This document shows positions 27,530 through 35,575 of a stretch of 64,000 bases of DNA, one piece after another. Numbering within the stretch: position 1 is the first letter of the stretch; every line of letters begins with the position of its first letter. The DNA lies in contig NZ_CP018319.1 in the NCBI RefSeq assembly GCF_001952935.1, forward strand, positions 3,130,501 to 3,194,500, in the 5' to 3' direction. The notes beneath the pieces are model-generated. The model was not told the DNA's origin. It ran no database searches and was given only the letters and a program-made list of their open reading frames with translations. This DNA comes from Pseudomonas frederiksbergensis (lineage in GTDB: Bacteria; Pseudomonadota; Gammaproteobacteria; Pseudomonadales; Pseudomonadaceae). The position numbers were made by a program, and so were the translations under genes.

Positions 27530-28096
27530 TTAGAATTTCAGGGCGGCAGCCTTGGCCGTCACTTCTACGCCTTGCTGCCCGCTCGGGCTGATCAGTTGTA
27601 CCTGAATTTTCTGGGTCGCCGGGAAGGTGTTGAAGATATTCGCCAGGTCCAGGTTTTTCAGCGCGCCGGGTGCCGAGCAGCTGAATTGATAATGAGCGTG
27701 GATTTCGCTGTGGTCGTGGTGATGTTCGCCCTTGGCCTCTTCATCGGCATCCGGCTTGTCACCGAACAGCGGGCTTTCCAGTTCTTGGGTCGCCACCACG
27801 CAACCGGCGGCTTTCGGTAGGTTGAACAGCACCAGCGGTTTCTCAAGCTGCGCACGAACGGCGGCGACTTTGGCTTTGTCGGCATCGGTGCTGGCGGCGT
27901 GTTCGAAACCCACCAGGTTCATCGCCGGGCTTTCCAGTTCCAGCTCCAGGGTTTGTCCAGCCAGCGCTGCGTTCAGGCGACCGACACCATGTTCGTGGGC
28001 GTCGAGGCTGCCGTGCTCATGATCATGTTCATCAACAGCGTGGGCGACCGCCAGCGGCAACAGGGCAAACGGCAAAGCGAGAAGCAGACGGCGCAT
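27530..28096 (-). CDS. DUF2796 (ZrgA-like) periplasmic His-rich zinc-associated protein
   Basis: The product has 188 residues from the ATG at 28096 (GGAG in the preceding 12 bases). A signal peptide (LLLALPFALLPLAVAHA) precedes a His/Asp-rich N-terminus (DEHDHEHGSLDAHEHG) and a second His cluster (EHHHDHSEIHAHY), both typical metal-buffering stretches. The rest matches DUF2796/ZrgA proteins, reported to help zinc acquisition in Vibrio. The first gene after a Zur-like box, it is followed by ABC and DUF3299 genes. I recall the homologous PA4063-PA4066 set as induced by zinc starvation in P. aeruginosa. It probably captures periplasmic zinc. Confidence 0.87.
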   Translation of the reverse strand: MRRLLLALPFALLPLAVAHAVDEHDHEHGSLDAHEHGVGRLNAALAGQTLELELESPAMNLVGFEHAASTDADKAKVAAVRAQLEKPLVLFNLPKAAGCVVATQELESPLFGDKPDADEEAKGEHHHDHSEIHAHYQFSCSAPGALKNLDLANIFNTFPATQKIQVQLISPSGQQGVEVTAKAAALKF

Positions 28097-28129
28097 GGTG
28101 GGGTCTCCGAAAAGTAAAATGAAGAACTT

Positions 28130-28150
28130 GTTATGTAATCTTATAACGTA
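28130..28150 (-). promoter_or_regulatory. Candidate Zur box upstream of the DUF2796-ABC operon
   Basis: GTAATCTTATAAC at 28135-28147 agrees with the Zur core GTTATA-N-TATAAC at 10 of 12 positions. A flanking GTTAT (28130-28134) extends the symmetry on one side. It lies about 35-50 bp before the start at 28096, where a bound repressor would cover the promoter. The plus-strand gene at 28233 could also be affected. Confidence 0.6.
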
Positions 28151-28232
28151 AGTGCCGAGAGTTTGACCGTCTGCTTGGCGTTGCACAAGTCCCATGGGAG
28201 CATGCAAGTCAGAAATTTGCAGGAGCAGACTT

Positions 28233-28583
28233 ATGTTGCGTATACGCGGAAGCATCGGCGACTGGCCGGTGGATTTGACGCTGGAGATGGATGACGGCGA
28301 CTGGGCACGGCTCGGTGCGCAGTTGCAGGTGGTGAAACCGGAGGCCAGTGCTGCGCCGGCAAAACCGGTCAATCAGGATGAGGCGCTGTGGCAGATCGCC
28401 AAGGATTTGCTGCGCAAGGCCGGGCAATTGAGCGGACCGGATTTGCTCGATCAGCTGGAAGGGCTGACCGGCAGTGCGGCGTCGGGCAAGCGCTTGCTGG
28501 TGCGTTTGCGTCATTGCGCTGATGTGAAGGTGACGAGCGGCGGGGATACGCCGCTCTACAGCTGGCAAGAACCAGCTACTTAA
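28233..28583 (+). CDS. Conserved hypothetical protein (PA4062-like position)
   Basis: The product has 116 residues from the ATG at 28233, which follows AGGAG by 7 bp. There is no signal peptide. The first third (MLRIRGSIGDWPVDLTLEMDDGDWARL) is beta-rich; a Pro/Ala linker (about 36-50) leads to a helical C-terminal part (LWQIAKDLLRKAGQLSGPDLLDQLEGL). I do not recognise a characterised family; the gene holds the position of PA4062 in the conserved order. It is divergent from the Zur-type operon, and its stop overlaps the thioredoxin gene's stop tail to tail. Confidence 0.75.
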   Translation: MLRIRGSIGDWPVDLTLEMDDGDWARLGAQLQVVKPEASAAPAKPVNQDEALWQIAKDLLRKAGQLSGPDLLDQLEGLTGSAASGKRLLVRLRHCADVKVTSGGDTPLYSWQEPAT

Positions 28584-29452
28584 TACAACGCGGCAAACAA
28601 CTTGCGGCGGTACGTGGTCACCAGCGGGTGATCGTTGCCCAGCAGTTCGAACACCTGCAGCAAGGTCTTGTGCGGCAGGCCTTCGCTGTAGCTGCGATTG
28701 CGTACGAACAGCTTGAGCAACCCATCCAGCGCTGCGTCGTACTGCTGGCGGGCCAGTTGCTGGATCGCCAGCTGATAAACCGCTTCATCGTCCTGCGGGT
28801 TTTTTGCCAGGCGCGCTTTCAGGTCTGCCGCATCCGGTAAATCCCTGGCCTGGCCGAGGAACTGGATCTGCGCCTTGGCGCCGGCCAGCGCGGCCTTGTG
28901 TTCATCGGTCTTGACCGCGTCGAGCACGATTTGCGCTTCGCCCAATTCGCCACGTTCGGTGAGGCAGCGAGCGTAGAGAATCAGCGCCTTGGCATTGGTG
29001 TTGTCTTCGCCCAACAGCACTTTGAGGATGGCTTCGGCATCGGCAAAGCGGTTGTCATCGAACAGCGCCTGAGCTTGCTCAAACGGATCGGCAGCCGTCG
29101 GCGGCGGCATTTGCACGTGAGGTTCGAGCATCGCGCGCACGGCAGATTCCGGCTGTGCACCGGCAAAACCGTCCACCGGCTGACCGTCCTTGAACAGCAC
29201 CACTGTCGGCAGGCTGCGAATGCCGAAGCGCGAAACGATGTCCGGCTCGACGTCGCAGTTGACCTTGGCCAGCAGCAACTCGCCCTGATAGCTCTCGGCG
29301 ATGGTTTGCAGCATCGGCATCAAGGCCTTGCACGGCGCACACCATTCGGCCCAGAAATCCACCAGCACCGGTTTGTGGAAAGAGTTCTCGATCACCGACT
29401 GCTCGAAATCGGCAGTCGTGGCGTCGAAGATGTACGGCGTTTCCTGACTCAT
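28580..29452 (-). CDS. cnoX: Thioredoxin-TPR protein CnoX (YbbN-like)
   Basis: The product has 290 residues from the ATG at 29452. Residues about 5-110 are a thioredoxin domain with an active-site WCAPC, cis-Pro region SLPTVVLF and a full fold; E. coli CnoX has a degenerate site, but many homologues keep both cysteines as here. Residues about 120-290 are four TPR-like helical repeats (ADAEAILKVLLGEDN, LGEAQIVLDAVKT and others). CnoX protects substrates during oxidative bleach stress and hands them to GroEL/DnaK. Cytoplasmic and monocistronic, with REP DNA upstream. Corresponds to PA4061. Confidence 0.87.
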   Translation of the reverse strand: MSQETPYIFDATTADFEQSVIENSFHKPVLVDFWAEWCAPCKALMPMLQTIAESYQGELLLAKVNCDVEPDIVSRFGIRSLPTVVLFKDGQPVDGFAGAQPESAVRAMLEPHVQMPPPTAADPFEQAQALFDDNRFADAEAILKVLLGEDNTNAKALILYARCLTERGELGEAQIVLDAVKTDEHKAALAGAKAQIQFLGQARDLPDAADLKARLAKNPQDDEAVYQLAIQQLARQQYDAALDGLLKLFVRNRSYSEGLPHKTLLQVFELLGNDHPLVTTYRRKLFAALY

Positions 29453-29552
29453 GGGGGATCTCGTAAAAGCGTGAATGGGGCAACTATACGACTTGGTGGG
29501 GGGCAGCTGAAAGCGGGGGGCTTTGATAGATGTGTTGCCTGACAGGACGCTA

Positions 29553-29643
29553 TCGCGAGCAAGCTCGCTCCCACACTGGTTTTGTGTAGATAACAAATTT
29601 TGTGATTGACCGAGACCCCCTGTGGGAGCGGGCTTGCTCGCGA
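29553..29643. repeat. REP pair, family A
   Basis: TCGCGAGCAAGCTCGCTCCC starts the left copy, and TGTGGGAGCGGGCTTGCTCG begins the right, inverted copy. The pair ends 5 bp from the methyltransferase stop. Confidence 0.88.
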
Positions 29644-29648
29644 AGCTT

Positions 29649-30305
29649 TTAGCCGCGCCGCGCGTGGTAGAGGCTCACATGTCGAAACTCTTCGGGCTCG
29701 GCCAGATCGGGCAAGGTCATTGCCTCCAGCATCTCGATGCGTTGATACAACGGATGACGAAAGTCTCTCACCCGTGAATCCGCCACCAGCGCTTCCCGGC
29801 CGCGACTCAGGAATTCATCCAACAGCGGCAAATTCGCCCGGTCGTACAGCACGTCGGCCACCAGAATCAGATCAAACCGATCCGCTTCGGCGAAAAAATC
29901 CGTCGAGTAGTTGAGGTGTACGCCGTTGAGTTCGGCATTCGCCCGGCACGCCGCAATCGCCAGCGGGTCGAGGTCACAAGCCACCACTTCCAGCGCTCCG
30001 GCCTTCACCGCCGCAATCCCCGCCACCCCGGAACCGGCGCCGAAATCCAGCACCCGCTTGCCTTTGACCCATTCAGGGAATTCAGCGAGATAGCGGGCGA
30101 CCGCCAGCCCACTGGCCCAGCAAAAACTCCAATAAGGCGGCTCATGGAGAATTCGCCGGGTTTCTTCCGGGCTGAATGCGCGGTCCATGTTGTCGCCATC
30201 GATCAGCCAAAGCTTCAGATCGGTGTCCGGCAGTTCACAGGCAACCAGCTGCGCGTCACCGAGCAGTTCACCCAGCGCCAGTTGCAGGTCGAGCGGTGCA
30301 ATCAT
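29649..30305 (-). CDS. Class I SAM-dependent methyltransferase (PrmA/ETF-beta-lysine type)
   Basis: The 218-residue protein has the SAM-binding motif VLDFGAGSGVAGIAA, an acidic motif II (VVACDLDPLAIAACRAN) and a post-motif DLILVADVLYD. The LxxPPYWSFCWASGLAVARYL region just before motif I is typical of PrmA-like protein lysine methyltransferases, including those acting on electron-transfer flavoprotein beta or ribosomal L11. True PrmA is larger (about 290 residues), so this is another member of the group. It overlaps the following lipoprotein gene by 4 bp on the same strand and is transcribed after it. The target protein is unknown. Confidence 0.82.
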   Translation of the reverse strand: MIAPLDLQLALGELLGDAQLVACELPDTDLKLWLIDGDNMDRAFSPEETRRILHEPPYWSFCWASGLAVARYLAEFPEWVKGKRVLDFGAGSGVAGIAAVKAGALEVVACDLDPLAIAACRANAELNGVHLNYSTDFFAEADRFDLILVADVLYDRANLPLLDEFLSRGREALVADSRVRDFRHPLYQRIEMLEAMTLPDLAEPEEFRHVSLYHARRG

Positions 30306-30766
30306 GGCGCTTTGACGAATTGCAGCTGACCCAGCATTTGCGTCGTTGGCTGCGTGATGACTTGCGGCGGCAGATGCAAAATCAGCTGGCCGGACTGGCT
30401 GGCGCGGCCACGCAGTTCAACGCGGGCCCCGGCCGGGAAGGATTCCGGGTTGAAACGCAGGTGAAACGGCAGAATCTGATTGGTGCCGATCAGACTGGAA
30501 CTGGCCAGCAATTGTTGCGGACGGTCCTTATCGTCGATCACCAGCAGCGCCAACTCGACTTCGGCACCGGCCGGAACGCCTTGCAAGGTACCGCTCAATT
30601 CACGCTGATACGCGGGCAACGGGCCGAGGTTGGCCGATTCCTTGGCTTTCTTCTGCGCGGCCTGTGGCGCGGGGCCTGGCGTCGGCGGCTGGGGCTTGGG
30701 CGCATCGCTGCTGCAGGCCACCAGCAGGCTGAAAAGACTGAGCAAAACCAGCGGTCTTAGGGACAT
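30302..30766 (-). CDS. YbaY-family lipoprotein
   Basis: The product has 154 residues from the ATG at 30766. The N-terminus LRPLVLLSLFSLLVACSS carries a lipobox (LVAC), so the protein should be lipid-anchored at Cys18. A Pro-rich linker (PKPQPPTPGPAPQ) follows, then a YbaY/META-like beta domain (about 50-154) with pairs such as GAEVELALLVIDD and GARVELRGRAS. Its function is unknown; homologues are linked to glycan or cell-envelope processes by name only. It shares a 4-bp overlap with the methyltransferase gene and is divergent from nrdR. Confidence 0.8.
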   Translation of the reverse strand: MSLRPLVLLSLFSLLVACSSDAPKPQPPTPGPAPQAAQKKAKESANLGPLPAYQRELSGTLQGVPAGAEVELALLVIDDKDRPQQLLASSSLIGTNQILPFHLRFNPESFPAGARVELRGRASQSGQLILHLPPQVITQPTTQMLGQLQFVKAP

Positions 30767-30894
30767 TTTCGGCTCCAGCAAGGTGAAATCCATGGATCTA
30801 GCTCTATAGCCCGTCTGTATACCGCAAACCCTATGGCTTGTCTTGCCACGGGGATGCGCTACCATGGCCCTCCCTTTTTTTGTTGCCTGCCACC

Positions 30895-31359
30895 ATGCAC
30901 TGTCCCTTCTGCGGTGCCAACGACACCAAGGTCATCGACTCGCGTCTGGTCGCCGAGGGCGAACAGGTACGCCGCCGGCGTGAATGCCTGGCCTGCGGCG
31001 AGCGTTTCACGACGTTCGAGACGGCCGAACTGGTGTTGCCGCGCCTGATCAAAACCGACGGCAGCCGCCAGCCGTTCGACGAAGAAAAACTCCGCGCCGG
31101 CATGCAGCGTGCGCTGGAGAAGCGCCCGGTGAGTGTCGAGCGCCTGGAATCGTCGTTGGTGCACATCAAACACAAACTGCGCGCCACCGGTGAGCGAGAG
31201 GTTAAATCCCTTGTCGTCGGTGAACTGGTGATGGCCGAGCTGCAAAAGCTCGACGAAGTCGCCTACATTCGTTTCGCCTCCGTGTATCGCCGCTTCCAGG
31301 ACCTCAACGAGTTCCGCGAAGAGATCGATCGCCTGGCCCGTGAGCCGGTGAAAGAATGA
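30895..31359 (+). CDS. nrdR: Transcriptional repressor NrdR
   Basis: The 154-residue protein opens [17 protein letters not shown] and has a second Cys pair CLACGERF, together the zinc ribbon of NrdR. The ATP-cone follows from about residue 49 ([20 protein letters not shown]). It senses ATP/dATP and represses ribonucleotide reductase genes through paired NrdR boxes, none of which I looked for outside this window. The gene starts the riboflavin cluster, as in many proteobacteria, and overlaps ribD by 4 bp (ATGA). Cytoplasmic, of normal length. Confidence 0.96.
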   Translation: MHCPFCGANDTKVIDSRLVAEGEQVRRRRECLACGERFTTFETAELVLPRLIKTDGSRQPFDEEKLRAGMQRALEKRPVSVERLESSLVHIKHKLRATGEREVKSLVVGELVMAELQKLDEVAYIRFASVYRRFQDLNEFREEIDRLAREPVKE

Positions 31360-32489
31360 CCCCCACTTCCGAACAAGCCATCCTCGACGCTCATTACATG
31401 GCCCGCGCGCTGGAACTGGCGCGCAAAGGTCATTACACGACCCACCCCAACCCGCGGGTTGGCTGCGTGATCGTGCGTGACGGGCAAATCGTCGGCGAAG
31501 GCTGGCACGTGCGCACCGGCGAACCCCACGCCGAAGTCCACGCCCTGCACGCCGCCGGCGACAAGGCTCGAGGCGCCACCGCTTACGTGACCCTCGAACC
31601 TTGCAGCCACCACGGACGCACGCCGCCTTGTGCGGACGCGCTGGTACATGCGGGTGTGGCTCGGGTCGTCGCGGCGATGCAAGACCCGAACCCGTCGGTG
31701 GCCGGTCGAGGCATGCAGCGCCTGGCCCAGGCCGGCATCGCTACCGAAAGCGGTGTGCTGGAAGGCGAAGCACGCAAGCTCAATGAAGGTTTCCTCAAGC
31801 GCATGGAGCACGGCTTGCCGTTCGTGCGGGTCAAGTTGGCCATGAGCCTCGACGGGCGCACGGCGATGGAAAGCGGCGAAAGCCAATGGATCACCGGCCC
31901 GGCGGCACGTTCGGCGGTACAACGCCTGCGCGCTCAGGCCAGCGTGGTGCTGACCGGCGCCGACACGGTGCTGGCAGACAATGCCCGTCTCACTGTGCGT
32001 GCCGATGAGCTGGGCCTGGACGCCGAGCAAACCGCTCTGGCCATGAGTCGCCCGCCGCTTCGCGTGCTGATCGACGGTCGCCTGCGCGTGCCGCTGGACG
32101 CGCCGTTCTTCAAGGCTGGCCCGGCGCTGGTCGCCACGTGCATGGCGATTGAAGAGCAATACGCCAATGGCCCGGAATGCCTGATCGTGGCGGGCGAGGA
32201 TGGCTTGGTCGACCTGCGCAAACTGCTGGTCGAACTCGCCGCCCGTGGGGTCAACGAAGTGTTGGTCGAAGCGGGCCCGCGTCTGGCCGGGGCTTTCGCT
32301 CAGCAAGGGCTGGTGGACGAGTTTCAGATTTTCATCGCTGGCAAGTTTTTAGGTTCGTCTGCGCGGCCGTTGCTGGATTGGCCGCTCGCGCAAATGAAGG
32401 ATGCGCCTGAACTCAAAATCACCGAAATCCGCGCGGTTGGCGATGACTGGCGAGTCATCGCCATTCCTTCGCCAGCGGCGAGCGTATAA
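31356..32489 (+). CDS. ribD: Bifunctional deaminase/reductase RibD
   Basis: The 377-residue protein has the deaminase domain first (about 8-150), with zinc ligands in HAEVHAL and [11 protein letters not shown]. The NADPH-dependent reductase domain follows (about 155-370: [38 protein letters not shown]). It carries out the second and third steps of riboflavin synthesis, from the GTP-derived diaminopyrimidine to the ribitylamino-uracil. The start overlaps nrdR. The next gene begins 46 bp on with its own AGGAGG, so the cluster is probably one transcript. Confidence 0.96.
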   Translation: MTPTSEQAILDAHYMARALELARKGHYTTHPNPRVGCVIVRDGQIVGEGWHVRTGEPHAEVHALHAAGDKARGATAYVTLEPCSHHGRTPPCADALVHAGVARVVAAMQDPNPSVAGRGMQRLAQAGIATESGVLEGEARKLNEGFLKRMEHGLPFVRVKLAMSLDGRTAMESGESQWITGPAARSAVQRLRAQASVVLTGADTVLADNARLTVRADELGLDAEQTALAMSRPPLRVLIDGRLRVPLDAPFFKAGPALVATCMAIEEQYANGPECLIVAGEDGLVDLRKLLVELAARGVNEVLVEAGPRLAGAFAQQGLVDEFQIFIAGKFLGSSARPLLDWPLAQMKDAPELKITEIRAVGDDWRVIAIPSPAASV

Positions 32490-32535
32490 TTCCGGGCCTG
32501 CGCCACGCGACGGCCCTGTTCTCGAGGAGGACTCC

Positions 32536-33201
32536 ATGTTTACCGGCATCATCGAATCCATCGGCAGTATTCGTGCATTGACCCCAAAAGGCGGAGATGT
32601 GCGGGTTCACGTAGAAACCGGCAAGCTCGACCTGAGCGACGTCAAACTGGGCGACAGCATTGCGGTCAACGGTGTGTGCCTGACGGCGGTTGAATTGCCA
32701 GGCAACGGCTTTGCGGCGGACGTCAGTCGCGAAACCCTCGACTGCACCGCCATGAATGATCTGAAAAGCGGCAGCCCGGTGAACCTGGAAAAAGCCCTGA
32801 CCCCGACCACTCGCCTCGGCGGGCATCTGGTCAGCGGGCACGTTGATGGCGTGGGCGAAGTGGTTGCCCGTACCGAGAATGCTCGCGCTGTGGAGTTCCG
32901 CATCCGCGCTCCCAAAGAGCTGGCCAAGTACATCGCCCATAAAGGCTCGATCACCGTCGACGGCACCAGCCTGACCGTGAACGCGGTCGATGGCGCCGAG
33001 TTCATGCTGACGATCATTCCGCATACCCTGAGCGAAACCATCATGGCGTCTTACCAGCCAGGTCGCCGGGTGAATCTTGAAGTTGACTTGCTTGCCCGTT
33101 ATCTGGAACGCCTGCTGTTGGGCGACAAGGCCGCAGAGCCAGCAAAGTCCGGAAACATCACTGAAAGCTTTCTGGCCGCCAACGGCTACCTCAAATCCTG
33201 A
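32536..33201 (+). CDS. ribE: Riboflavin synthase alpha subunit
   Basis: The product has 221 residues from the ATG at 32536 (GAGGAGG upstream). The MFTGIIESIGSI start and two homologous barrel repeats are visible: NGVCLTAVEL...VDVSRETL in the first and GTSLTVNAVDGAEFMLTIIPHT in the second, with the GGHLVSGHVDG linker. It dismutates two 6,7-dimethyl-8-ribityllumazines to riboflavin. The gene is named ribC or ribE in different pseudomonad annotations. No FMN riboswitch fits in the 46-bp gap before it. Cytoplasmic. Confidence 0.95.
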   Translation: MFTGIIESIGSIRALTPKGGDVRVHVETGKLDLSDVKLGDSIAVNGVCLTAVELPGNGFAADVSRETLDCTAMNDLKSGSPVNLEKALTPTTRLGGHLVSGHVDGVGEVVARTENARAVEFRIRAPKELAKYIAHKGSITVDGTSLTVNAVDGAEFMLTIIPHTLSETIMASYQPGRRVNLEVDLLARYLERLLLGDKAAEPAKSGNITESFLAANGYLKS

Positions 33202-33232
33202 AGCTCAAATTTCGAAAGAAGGGGGGTGCCTT

Positions 33233-34324
33233 GTGGCGCTCAATAGCATCGAAGAACTGGTTGAAGACATCCGCCAAGGCAAGATGGTCATCCTCATGGA
33301 TGACGAAGACCGCGAGAACGAAGGCGACCTGATCATGGCCGCCGAGTGCTGCCAGCCTGAACACATCAACTTCATGGCCAAGCACGCCCGTGGCCTGATC
33401 TGCATGCCGATGAGCCGCGAGCGCTGCGAACTGCTGAAACTGCCTTTGATGGCGCCGCGCAACGGTTCCGGCTTCGGCACCAAGTTCACCGTGTCCATCG
33501 AAGCGGCCACCGGCGTGACCACCGGCATCTCTGCTGCTGACCGTGCGCGCACCGTGCAAGCCGCTGCCGCAAAAGACGCCAAGGCTGAAGACATCGTCAG
33601 CCCCGGCCACATCTTCCCGCTGATGGCCCAGGCCGGCGGCACCCTCGCTCGCGCCGGCCACACCGAAGCGGCGTGCGACCTGGCGCGCATGGCCGGTTTC
33701 GAGCCGAGCGGCGTGATCTGCGAAGTGATGAACGACGACGGCACCATGTCCCGTCGCGCCGAACTGGAAGCGTTTGCTGCCGAACACAACATCAAGATCG
33801 GCACCATCGCCGACCTGATTCACTACCGGATGATCCACGAACGTACCGTTCAGCGGATTGCCGAGCAGCCGCTGGACAGCGAACTGGGCCAATTCAACCT
33901 GGTGACCTATCGTGATTCCGTGGAAGGCGACGTGCACATGGCCCTGACCCTGGGCACCGTGTGCGCCGAAGAGCCGACCCTGGTTCGCGTGCACAACATG
34001 GACCCGCTGCGCGACCTGTTGATGGTCAAGCAACCTGGCCGCTGGAGCCTGCGCGCCGCGATGGCCGCGGTTGCCGAGGCTGGCAGTGGCGTGGTGCTGT
34101 TGCTCGGTCACCCGCTCGATGGCGACGTGTTGCTGGCGCATATCCGCGAAACCGCGGAGCACGTTCCGGCGAAAAAACCGACCACCTACAGCATCGTTGG
34201 TGCCGGTTCACAGATCCTCCGGGACCTGGGCGTGCGCAAAATGCGCCTGATGAGTGCGCCGATGAAATTTAATGCGATATCCGGTTTCGATCTGGAAGTT
34301 GTAGAATACGTGCCCTCCGAATAA
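33233..34324 (+). CDS. ribBA: 3,4-dihydroxy-2-butanone-4-phosphate synthase fused to a degenerate GTP cyclohydrolase II domain (RibBA/RibBX)
   Basis: A GTG start at 33233 follows GGGGGG and gives 363 residues. The N-terminal RibB domain (1-200) is complete: MDDEDRENEGDL, the CMPMSRERC loop and GHTEAACDLARM. The C-terminal domain (about 210-360) has the GTP cyclohydrolase II fold but lacks the three zinc cysteines that are present in the separate RibA at 37327 (ECLTGD...RCDCG); the equivalent stretch reads VRVHNMDPLRDLL. This is the RibBX-type hybrid known in Proteobacteria. It should supply the four-carbon unit for riboflavin but not open GTP. Part of the rib operon. Confidence 0.93.
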   Translation: MALNSIEELVEDIRQGKMVILMDDEDRENEGDLIMAAECCQPEHINFMAKHARGLICMPMSRERCELLKLPLMAPRNGSGFGTKFTVSIEAATGVTTGISAADRARTVQAAAAKDAKAEDIVSPGHIFPLMAQAGGTLARAGHTEAACDLARMAGFEPSGVICEVMNDDGTMSRRAELEAFAAEHNIKIGTIADLIHYRMIHERTVQRIAEQPLDSELGQFNLVTYRDSVEGDVHMALTLGTVCAEEPTLVRVHNMDPLRDLLMVKQPGRWSLRAAMAAVAEAGSGVVLLLGHPLDGDVLLAHIRETAEHVPAKKPTTYSIVGAGSQILRDLGVRKMRLMSAPMKFNAISGFDLEVVEYVPSE

Positions 34325-34415
34325 TGACCGGTTGTTTCCAGTCCTTGATTCGCGGTTAACACATCACTGAGGGATGCGTAGAAAACGCGTCCCGGCTCTT
34401 TAAGAGATCTAACGA

Positions 34416-34892
34416 ATGACCCTGAAGACCATCGAAGGTACCTTCATCGCCCCTAAAGGCCGCTACGCTTTGGTAGTAGGCCGTTTCAACAGCTTCGTCG
34501 TTGAAAGCCTGGTCAGCGGTGCAGTTGATGCCCTGGTTCGCCACGGCGTGAGCGAAAGCGACATCACCATTATCCGCGCACCTGGCGCCTTCGAAATTCC
34601 GCTGGTTGCGCAGAAAGTCGCTCAGAAGGGCGAATACGCGGCAATCATCGCCCTGGGCGCGGTCATTCGTGGCGGTACTCCGCACTTCGAATACGTGGCG
34701 GGCGAATGCACCAAGGGCCTGTCCCAGGTGTCCATGGAGTTCGGCGTTCCAGTCGCATTTGGCGTGCTGACCGTTGACTCCATCGAGCAAGCCATCGAAC
34801 GTTCCGGCACCAAGGCCGGTAACAAAGGTGCTGAAGCTGCCCTGTCCGCTCTGGAAATGGTCAGCCTGCTGGCGCAGTTGGAGGCCAAGTGA
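34416..34892 (+). CDS. ribH: 6,7-dimethyl-8-ribityllumazine synthase
   Basis: The 158-residue protein has the lumazine synthase landmarks [15 protein letters not shown], the active-site stretch [28 protein letters not shown] (with the catalytic His) and [17 protein letters not shown]. It condenses the RibD and RibB products into the riboflavin precursor and forms an icosahedral or decameric shell. A small hairpin (GGGATGCG / CGCGTCCC, 34371-34393) lies in the 91-bp leader after ribBA, possibly an RNA processing or attenuation point. Its stop overlaps the nusB GTG start. Confidence 0.96.
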   Translation: MTLKTIEGTFIAPKGRYALVVGRFNSFVVESLVSGAVDALVRHGVSESDITIIRAPGAFEIPLVAQKVAQKGEYAAIIALGAVIRGGTPHFEYVAGECTKGLSQVSMEFGVPVAFGVLTVDSIEQAIERSGTKAGNKGAEAALSALEMVSLLAQLEAK

Positions 34893-35389
34893 TTAGCGAC
34901 GAAAGCGATCGTTTCAACCCGCGCGATCCAAAGCCTGCGGATGCCGGCAAGCCATCGAAAAGCGTCAAGCGTCGCGAAGCCCGTCAGCTCGCGACTCAGG
35001 CGCTGTACCAATGGCACATGGCCAAGCAATCTTTGAACGAGATCGAAGCGCAGTTTCGGGTCGATAACGATTTCAGCGATGTCGATGCCGCGTACTTCCA
35101 CGACATCCTGCACGGCGTTCCGGCTCACAAGCCTGAAATCGACGCTGCACTGACGCCGTGCCTGGACATCACCATCGAAGAGCTGGACCCGGTTGAACTG
35201 GCCGTTCTGCGCCTGTCGACCTGGGAACTGCTCAAGCGCGTCGACGTGCCGTACCGCGTTGTGATCAACGAAGGTATCGAGCTGGCGAAAGTCTTCGGTT
35301 CCACCGACGGCCACAAGTTCGTCAACGGTGTACTCGACAAGCTGGCCCCGCGTCTGCGTGAAGCTGAAGTGAAGGCGTTCAAGCGCTGA
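34889..35389 (+). CDS. nusB: Transcription antitermination factor NusB
   Basis: The product has 166 residues from a GTG at 34889 that overlaps the ribH TGA (GTGA). After a charged leader come the NusB motifs [21 protein letters not shown]-like [42 protein letters not shown] and [10 protein letters not shown]. It binds boxA RNA with NusE in rRNA antitermination complexes. Its place after ribH is widely conserved. The following 155-bp gap before thiL is wholly taken up by an inverted-repeat element. Confidence 0.95.
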   Translation: MISDESDRFNPRDPKPADAGKPSKSVKRREARQLATQALYQWHMAKQSLNEIEAQFRVDNDFSDVDAAYFHDILHGVPAHKPEIDAALTPCLDITIEELDPVELAVLRLSTWELLKRVDVPYRVVINEGIELAKVFGSTDGHKFVNGVLDKLAPRLREAEVKAFKR

Positions 35390-35415
35390 TCGGCGCTTGA
35401 ATACTTTGTCTCAGT

Positions 35416-35570
35416 GTCCTGTCTCGCCGATACGTTCGTTTTTTAGCGAGTGGCTGGTGTTGCCAGACAAGGCGCCGCGACGAGTCATAGCGGGCTATGG
35501 CAAGGAGCGGCAACGCAGTATGGCGACACCAGACGCCGCTAAAAAATGAACAGTATTGGTGAGACGGGAC
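35416..35570. repeat. 155-bp imperfect palindromic element filling the nusB-thiL gap
   Basis: The outer ends (GTCCTGTCTCGCCGATAC and the inverse of GTATTGGTGAGACGGGAC), the inner blocks (GTTCGTTTTTTAGCG against GTTCATTTTTTAGCG; CTGGTGTTGCCA against CTGGTGTCGCCA) and the central CATAGC-GG-GCTATG are all symmetric about base 35493. It belongs to none of REP families A-C. It ends 5 bp before the thiL start codon, so it must lie in the mRNA leader. Confidence 0.85.
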
Positions 35571-35575
35571 ACCCA

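Noticed and set aside
34325..34415. Possible FMN riboswitch in the riboflavin cluster
   Set aside because: Gaps before ribE, ribBA and ribH are 46, 31 and 91 bp. They are too short for the roughly 140-nt FMN aptamer and show none of its conserved blocks.
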